The notes below the pieces were generated by a model. It saw nothing but the letters and a program-made list of their open reading frames with translations, was not told where the DNA came from and ran no database searches. Position numbers and translations under genes: made by a program. Shown piece after piece: positions 41,070 through 45,834 of a stretch of 45,834 nt of DNA. Origin of the DNA: Hyphomicrobiales bacterium (lineage in GTDB: Bacteria > Pseudomonadota > Alphaproteobacteria > Rhizobiales > Beijerinckiaceae). Location: positions 1 to 45,834 of the forward strand of contig JAQGKM010000185.1 of assembly GCA_028290125.1 (NCBI GenBank), in the 5' to 3' direction. The number at the start of each line of letters is the position of its first letter. Within the stretch, counting starts at the first letter, position 1.

Positions 41070-42266
41070 GTGATTTCGCCTGTGTTGCCAACCTATGCAC
41101 GCGCCGACATCTCGTTCGAGACGGGCGAGGGGGCGTGGCTCACGTCCACGGACGGCACGCGATATCTCGATTTCGGCGGCGGCATCGCGGTCGCCTCGCT
41201 GGGCTATTCGCATCCCCATCTCGTCGAGGCGTTGACCGAGCAGGGCCGGAAGATCTGGCACACGTCCAATCTCTTCCGCATTCCGGACGGCGAGCGCCTG
41301 GCGCAGCGCCTTGTCGACGCGACCTTCGCCGACACGGTGTTCTTCACCAACTCCGGCGCCGAGGCGATGGAATGCGCGATCAAGATGGCGCGCAAATATC
41401 AGTCCGCGAGCGGGCATCCGGAGAAGTACCGCATCATCACCTTCGACGGCGCCTTCCACGGCCGCACGCTGGCGACGATCGCGGCCGGCGGCCAACAGAA
41501 GTATCTCGAAGGCTTTGGCCCCAAGGTCGACGGCTTCGACCAGGTGCCGTTCGGCGACCATGACGCGCTGAAGGCCGCCATCGGGCCGGCGACCGGCGCC
41601 ATCCTGATCGAGCCGATCCAGGGCGAGGGCGGCATCCGTCCCGTGCCGGCGCAATGCCTGCGCGGCCTGCGCGAGCTGTGCGACGAACACGGCCTGCTGC
41701 TGATCTTCGACGAAGTGCAGACCGGCGTCGGCCGCACCGGGAAATTCTTCGCGGGCGAATGGTCGGGCGTGACGCCCGACATCATGGCGGTCGCCAAGGG
41801 CATCGGCGGCGGTTTCCCGCTCGGCGCGTGCCTTGCGACCGAGGAGGCCGCCAAGGGCATGACCGCCGGCACGCATGGCACCACCTACGGCGGAAATCCG
41901 CTCGCCATGGCGATCGGCAACGCCGTGCTGGATGTTGTCCTGTCGGACGGCTTTCTCGCGCACGTGGAAGAGATGGGCCTGCTGCTGAAGCAGCGGCTCG
42001 CGGAGCTGCAGGACCGGCACCCCAAGATCGTCGAGCTGGTGCGCGGCGAGGGCCTGATGCTGGGCGTGAAGCTGCGCGTCAACAACGGCGATTTCGCCGC
42101 GGCCGCGCGCGCCGAGCATTTGCTGGTGATCCCGGCGGGCGACAATGTCGTGCGCCTGCTGCCTCCGCTGGTCATCACGGAAGCGGACGCGCTGGAAGCG
42201 ATCCGCCGTTTCGACGCCGCCTGCGTGCGGATGGAAAACGATTTGAAGAACGGAGCCAAGGCGTGA
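41070..42266 (+). CDS. argD: Acetylornithine/succinyldiaminopimelate aminotransferase
   Basis: A 398-residue PLP enzyme in arginine (and lysine) synthesis converting N-acetylglutamate semialdehyde to N-acetylornithine. Class III aminotransferase marks: F-G-G-G-I-A-V-A-S-L-G, T-N-S-G-A-E-A-M-E, F-D-E-V-Q-T-G-V-G-R-T-G and the PLP Lys in M-A-V-A-K-G-I-G-G-G. The start is GTG at 41070 with GGAG upstream; the longer frame from 40980 runs through leader hairpins. The stop overlaps the argF start (GTGA), so an arginine operon. Confidence 0.95.
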   Translation: MISPVLPTYARADISFETGEGAWLTSTDGTRYLDFGGGIAVASLGYSHPHLVEALTEQGRKIWHTSNLFRIPDGERLAQRLVDATFADTVFFTNSGAEAMECAIKMARKYQSASGHPEKYRIITFDGAFHGRTLATIAAGGQQKYLEGFGPKVDGFDQVPFGDHDALKAAIGPATGAILIEPIQGEGGIRPVPAQCLRGLRELCDEHGLLLIFDEVQTGVGRTGKFFAGEWSGVTPDIMAVAKGIGGGFPLGACLATEEAAKGMTAGTHGTTYGGNPLAMAIGNAVLDVVLSDGFLAHVEEMGLLLKQRLAELQDRHPKIVELVRGEGLMLGVKLRVNNGDFAAAARAEHLLVIPAGDNVVRLLPPLVITEADALEAIRRFDAACVRMENDLKNGAKA

Positions 42267-43213
42267 GCACCGCGACACCGACGGGCAGCCCCCGCCACTT
42301 CACCGATCTGTCCGACGTCGACGCGCATCAGCTGCGCCACATTCTCGACGTCTCGGCGTCGATCAAGTCGAAGCGCGTCAAGGGCATGAAGTCGTCCTAC
42401 CGTCCGCTCGAGGGCAAGGTGCTGGCGATGATCTTCGACAAGCCGTCGACGCGCACGCGCGTGTCGTTCGATGTCGCCATGCGCGAACTCGGCGGCGAGA
42501 CGATCATGCTGACCGGCGCGGAAATGCAGCTCGGCCGCGGCGAGACGATCGCCGACACGGCGCGCGTGCTGTCGCGCTTCGTCGACGCGATCATGATCCG
42601 CATTCTCGACCATGACGACATGCTGGAGCTGGCGCGCCACGCCACCGTCCCGGTGATCAATGCGCTGACCAAGCGCTCGCATCCCTGCCAGGTGATGGCG
42701 GATGTGATGACCTTCGAAGAACACATCGGTCCGATCAAGGGCCGCACCGTCGCGTGGACCGGCGACGCCAACAACGTACTGGCGAGCTGGGTCGAGGCCG
42801 CGCAGCGCTTCGACTTCACCATCAATGTCGCCACCCCGCCCGAGCTCGCGCCCGGCGCCGCGCTGGTCGACTGGGCGAAGCGCAACGGCGCCCGCATGAA
42901 TGTCATGACGGACCCGCTCGAAGCCGTGAAGGGCGTCGACTGCGTCATTTCGGACTGCTGGGTTTCTATGGGCGACGAGGACGAGGCACGTCGGCGCCAC
43001 AATCTGCTGGCACGCTATCAGGTGAACGACAATCTGATGGCGGTGGCCGGTTCGCAGGCCATCTTCATGCATTGCCTGCCGGCGCACCGGGGCGAGGAAG
43101 TGACGGACGCGGTCATCGATGGCCCGCAGTCGGTCGTCTTCGACGAGGCGGAAAACCGCCTGCATGCGCAAAAGGGCGTGCTGGCCTGGTGCATGGGAGC
43201 AATCTCTTCGTGA
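42263..43213 (+). CDS. argF: Ornithine carbamoyltransferase
   Basis: A 316-residue cytosolic enzyme making citrulline from ornithine and carbamoyl phosphate. The carbamoyl-phosphate motif S-T-R-T-R, the later H-P-C-Q and the ornithine motif H-C-L-P-A-H-R-G are all present; the last sets it apart from aspartate carbamoyltransferase. The GTG start overlaps the argD stop, and the hslO start overlaps its stop, so the three genes are translationally linked. Confidence 0.96.
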   Translation: MSTATPTGSPRHFTDLSDVDAHQLRHILDVSASIKSKRVKGMKSSYRPLEGKVLAMIFDKPSTRTRVSFDVAMRELGGETIMLTGAEMQLGRGETIADTARVLSRFVDAIMIRILDHDDMLELARHATVPVINALTKRSHPCQVMADVMTFEEHIGPIKGRTVAWTGDANNVLASWVEAAQRFDFTINVATPPELAPGAALVDWAKRNGARMNVMTDPLEAVKGVDCVISDCWVSMGDEDEARRRHNLLARYQVNDNLMAVAGSQAIFMHCLPAHRGEEVTDAVIDGPQSVVFDEAENRLHAQKGVLAWCMGAISS

Positions 43214-44190
43214 ATGAACAGACGACGCGCGCGGTCTCGGATCTCGGGCTGGACGATATGGTCCTGCCGTTTGTGGTCGAGCCGCTGGAAAGCCGTGGCC
43301 GCGTGGTGCGGCTTGGACCCTCGGTCGACCGCATCCTTTCCCGCCACGCCTATCCGGCCCCGGTCGCGCGGCTGGTCGGCGAAGCGACGGCGCTCACTGT
43401 GCTGCTTGGCTCCGCGCTGAAGTTCCAGGGCCGGTTCCAGGTGCAGACGCGCACGAACGGCGTGGTCGACATGATCGTCGTCGATTTCGACGCGCCCGAC
43501 CGCGTGCGCGCCTTCGCGCGTTTCGACGCTGACAATCTCGCGCGCGCGATCGAGAGCGGCGAGGCCTCGCCTGCGCAATTGCTCGGTTCAGGCCATCTCG
43601 CGCTGACCATCGAGCAGGGCCAAGAGAATTCGCGCTACCAGGGCGTCGTGCCGCTGGAAGGGCAGGGGCTCGAGGAGGCGGCGCACCAATATTTCCGCCA
43701 GTCGGAGCAGATCCCGACGCTGGTGCGGCTCGCGGTCGCCGAGAACCTGACCGGCGAGGGCAGCCAGTGGCGCGCCGGCGGGCTGATGGTGCAGTTCCTG
43801 CCGCAATCCGCGGACCGCATGCGGCAGGCCGATCTCCACCCCGGCGACGCGCCCGAAGGCGCCGAGGTGCACGAGCTCGCCGGGGACGACGCGTGGACCG
43901 AGGCCAAGAGCCTCGCCGCCACGGTCGAGGATCACGAACTCGTGGATCCGACGCTGTCGAGCGAGCGGCTGCTCTATCGGCTTTTCCACGAGCGTGGCGT
44001 GAAGGTGTTCGAGGGTCAGTCGGTCATCGAGGCGTGCCGCTGCTCGTCAGCGAGGATCGAGGACATGCTGCGCCGCTTCACGCCGGAGGAGCGCCGCGAC
44101 ATGGTCGGTGACAACGGCCGCATCGGCATCACCTGCGAATTCTGCTCGACGCATCGCGAGTACGACCCGGCGGATTTCGATCCGGTTTAG
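43210..44190 (+). CDS. hslO: Hsp33 redox-controlled chaperone
   Basis: A 326-residue cytosolic holdase activated by oxidation. The C-terminal zinc switch is intact as C-R-C (near 277) and C-E-F-C (near 311), preceded by the N-terminal substrate-binding fold with R-T-N-G and G-S-G-H-L-A-L-T. The start is GTG at 43210 overlapping the argF stop. Linking hslO to argF is usual in alphaproteobacteria, with no known metabolic reason. Confidence 0.95.
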   Translation: MNEQTTRAVSDLGLDDMVLPFVVEPLESRGRVVRLGPSVDRILSRHAYPAPVARLVGEATALTVLLGSALKFQGRFQVQTRTNGVVDMIVVDFDAPDRVRAFARFDADNLARAIESGEASPAQLLGSGHLALTIEQGQENSRYQGVVPLEGQGLEEAAHQYFRQSEQIPTLVRLAVAENLTGEGSQWRAGGLMVQFLPQSADRMRQADLHPGDAPEGAEVHELAGDDAWTEAKSLAATVEDHELVDPTLSSERLLYRLFHERGVKVFEGQSVIEACRCSSARIEDMLRRFTPEERRDMVGDNGRIGITCEFCSTHREYDPADFDPV

Positions 44191-44192
44191 CT

Positions 44193-44288
44193 CGTCATTG
44201 CGAGGAGCCGTAGGCGACGCGGCAATCCATCTTCGAGTGGCTGCCTTTCAGATGGATTGCCGCGTCGCTGCGCTCCTCGCAATGACGA
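44193..44288. repeat. Intergenic palindromic element (CGTCATTGCGAGGAGC type)
   Basis: Long inverted repeat: arms CGTCATTGCGAGGAGC...CGACGCGGCAATCCAT (44193-44230) and its inverse (44251-44288), with a 20-base centre. This is the palindrome well known from Bradyrhizobium, Rhodopseudomonas and relatives. It begins two bases after the hslO stop, so it could also form a barrier at the 3' end of the operon. Confidence 0.85.
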
Positions 44289-44437
44289 TTGCTAAACATC
44301 CCCAATCTCAGTATCCAAGATGCAGGATCGGGCGGCCTAGAGCCCGGCGACAACAAGACCAGCATCGGGGAGGTTGACGCGCCGGCCTGCGCCCGCAGCG
44401 CCGCCCCTTTGGCTTTGAGTGGAGGGCGGGCCTTTCA

Positions 44438-45268
44438 ATGTCTGATACGATGACGCTGGCTTCGGCGGCGGCCACGGATGTGAAGATCCGGCTGCGCGAC
44501 CTTTCGAAAACCTTCTACACGAAGTCCGGCCCCTTCACGGCGCTCGAGCCGATGAACCTCGACATTCCGACCGGCTGCTTCTTCATGATCGTCGGCCCCT
44601 CGGGCTGCGGAAAGACGACGCTGCTGCGCATTCTTGCCGGCCTCGAAAAGCAGACCGGCGGCACGCTCGACATCACCGCGCCGCCCAAGGATCGTCCGTC
44701 GAACTCGATGGTGTTCCAGGGCGACTCTCTCTTCCCGTGGATGACGGTGTTCGAAAACGCGGCCTATGGCCTGCGCATGCGCAACCGGCCTTCAGGCGAA
44801 ATCAAGGACGTGGTCGGGCACTATCTGCAGCGCACCGGCCTGTCGCGTTTCCACAATTCCTATCCGCATCAATTGTCGGGCGGCATGCGCCAGCGCGTCT
44901 CGATCGCGCGCGCCTTCGCCAACGATCCCGACATCCTCTTGATGGACGAGCCCTTCTCGGCGCTCGACGAACAGAACAAGATCCTTCTGCAGGAAGAGCT
45001 TCTGCGCATCTGGGAAGAGACGCGCAAGACCGTGATGTTCATCACTCACTCGGTCGACGAGGCCGTGACGCTGGGCGACCGCATCATGATCATGACGGCG
45101 CATCCGGGCCGCTCAAAACTCATCGTCGACGTGCCGTTCGAGCGTCCCCGCAAGGTGCTGGAACTGCGCGCCAAGCCGGAATACGGCGAGCTTGTCTACT
45201 CGATCTGGGGCCATTTGCGTGACGAGGTGCAGCGGGCGCGCGCGCAGGATGAAGGAAGCGCGAAATGA
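44438..45268 (+). CDS. ABC transporter ATPase, nitrate/sulfonate/taurine type
   Basis: A 276-residue ATP-binding subunit. Walker A G-P-S-G-C-G-K-T-T near 58-66, signature L-S-G-G-M-R-Q-R, Walker B I-L-L-M-D-E-P and switch His in T-H-S-V-D-E-A are intact. The F-P-W-M-T-V-F-E-N loop is typical of SsuB/TauB/NrtC-like ATPases. The permease start overlaps its stop (ATGA). No substrate-binding protein is within the window; it may lie past the right edge, so substrate is unknown. Confidence 0.93.
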   Translation: MSDTMTLASAAATDVKIRLRDLSKTFYTKSGPFTALEPMNLDIPTGCFFMIVGPSGCGKTTLLRILAGLEKQTGGTLDITAPPKDRPSNSMVFQGDSLFPWMTVFENAAYGLRMRNRPSGEIKDVVGHYLQRTGLSRFHNSYPHQLSGGMRQRVSIARAFANDPDILLMDEPFSALDEQNKILLQEELLRIWEETRKTVMFITHSVDEAVTLGDRIMIMTAHPGRSKLIVDVPFERPRKVLELRAKPEYGELVYSIWGHLRDEVQRARAQDEGSAK

Positions 45269-45834
45269 CCCAGAACATCTCGACCTCCGCCGGCAAGTCG
45301 CGCCGTCCTGTCTCCAGCTTCCGCATCAGCCAGGACGCGATCGAGCGCATGCTCGGCTTCGCCTCCCCGGTGATCCTCCTGCTGATCTGGGAGATCTGCG
45401 CGCGCCTCGGCTGGATCGACGTGCGGTTTTTTCCAGCGCCCTCGAAAATCTTCAGCCAGCTGATGATCCTTGCGGAAAACGGCCAGCTCTGGCGCCATTT
45501 CGCGGCGTCGATGCAGCGCCTGTTCTGGGGCTTCCTGTTCGGCGGCGTACCGGCGCTGATCCTCGGCGTCAGCATGGGCCTGTCGCGCACGTTGCGCATG
45601 CTCGTCGAGCCGCTGATCTCGGCGACCTATCCGGTGCCCAAAAGCGCCATCCTGCCGCTCGTGCTGCTGATCTTCGGGCTCGGCGAAGCGTCGAAAATCT
45701 TCATGGTCGGCATCGGCATCTTCTATCCGATCGTCATCAACTCGATGGCCGGCGTGCTGGAGATCAACAAGATTCACTTCGACGTCAGCCGCAACTTCGG
45801 CGCCAGCCGCTGGCAGGTGTTCAAGACGGTGGCG
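45265..45834 (+). CDS. ABC transporter permease, nitrate/sulfonate type (partial)
   Basis: The first 190 residues of a membrane permease of the SsuC/TauC group, cut by the right edge of the window. Helices are visible from about residue 32 on, with F-F-P-A-P-S-K-I-F near 52-60 and the start of the EAA-like cytoplasmic loop (N-F-G-A-S-R-W-Q-V-F) near the edge. The ATG overlaps the stop of the ATPase gene. Confidence 0.92.
   Translation, partial: MTQNISTSAGKSRRPVSSFRISQDAIERMLGFASPVILLLIWEICARLGWIDVRFFPAPSKIFSQLMILAENGQLWRHFAASMQRLFWGFLFGGVPALILGVSMGLSRTLRMLVEPLISATYPVPKSAILPLVLLIFGLGEASKIFMVGIGIFYPIVINSMAGVLEINKIHFDVSRNFGASRWQVFKTVA

Overview
The window is high-GC DNA of an alphaproteobacterium, most likely in the Hyphomicrobiales (Rhizobiales). 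The evidence is the PhyR-NepR-EcfG general stress response (GSR) locus, GcrA with GANTC (CcrM) sites upstream, the Ku/LigD pair, the gcrA / argD-argF-hslO neighbourhood and DUF3309/KGG small stress proteins. The genus cannot be fixed from sequence alone. No rRNA, tRNA, CRISPR array, transposase or prophage was seen.

Layout. 1-700: the start of a secreted repeat protein and a 97-residue orphan, both on the minus strand and both behind EcfG-type promoters. 876-6531: an rpf-like cell-cell signalling locus, with an RpfG-like receiver carrying PAS-GGDEF-EAL output, an RpfC-type hybrid kinase and, convergent to them, an RpfF-type DSF synthase. 6752-14087: a DHA2 drug exporter, a glycosyltransferase, cytochrome c, a pterin dehydratase, an AI-2E/PerM family membrane protein and siroheme synthase. 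14153-22979: a general-stress island with KGG proteins, a glycine-zipper lipoprotein, a DUF892 ferritin-like protein, ku-ligD, a PRC-barrel protein, a probable stress sRNA, DUF3309, and phyR divergent from nepR-ecfG. Across the window eleven sites match GGAAC-N16/17-CGTT (or GGTT) at the right place and orientation, and two more are weaker. 23038-28536: fumC and an opgH-type glucan operon. 28623-34453: a cluster of pterin/riboflavin-like enzymes (MDR dehydrogenase, a PTPS homologue lacking catalytic residues, glycosyltransferase, methyltransferase, cytochrome b561, RibD-C reductase, GTP cyclohydrolase II), followed by a YfhO-type membrane protein and a UPF0104 flippase-like protein. 38013-40070: PPK2 divergent from a soluble PhoR-like kinase. 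40128-44190: gcrA and divergent argD-argF-hslO with a structured leader. 44438-end: a nitrate/taurine-type ABC transporter, cut by the window edge.

How it fits together. Under stress PhyR sequesters NepR and frees EcfG, which would read its own divergent promoter and the small stress genes around it. The rpf locus would tie a fatty-acid signal to c-di-GMP. The 28.6-34.5 kb cluster looks like a specialised pathway starting from GTP; its product is unknown. Three different palindromic intergenic repeat elements lie at 19.9, 24.5 and 44.2 kb.
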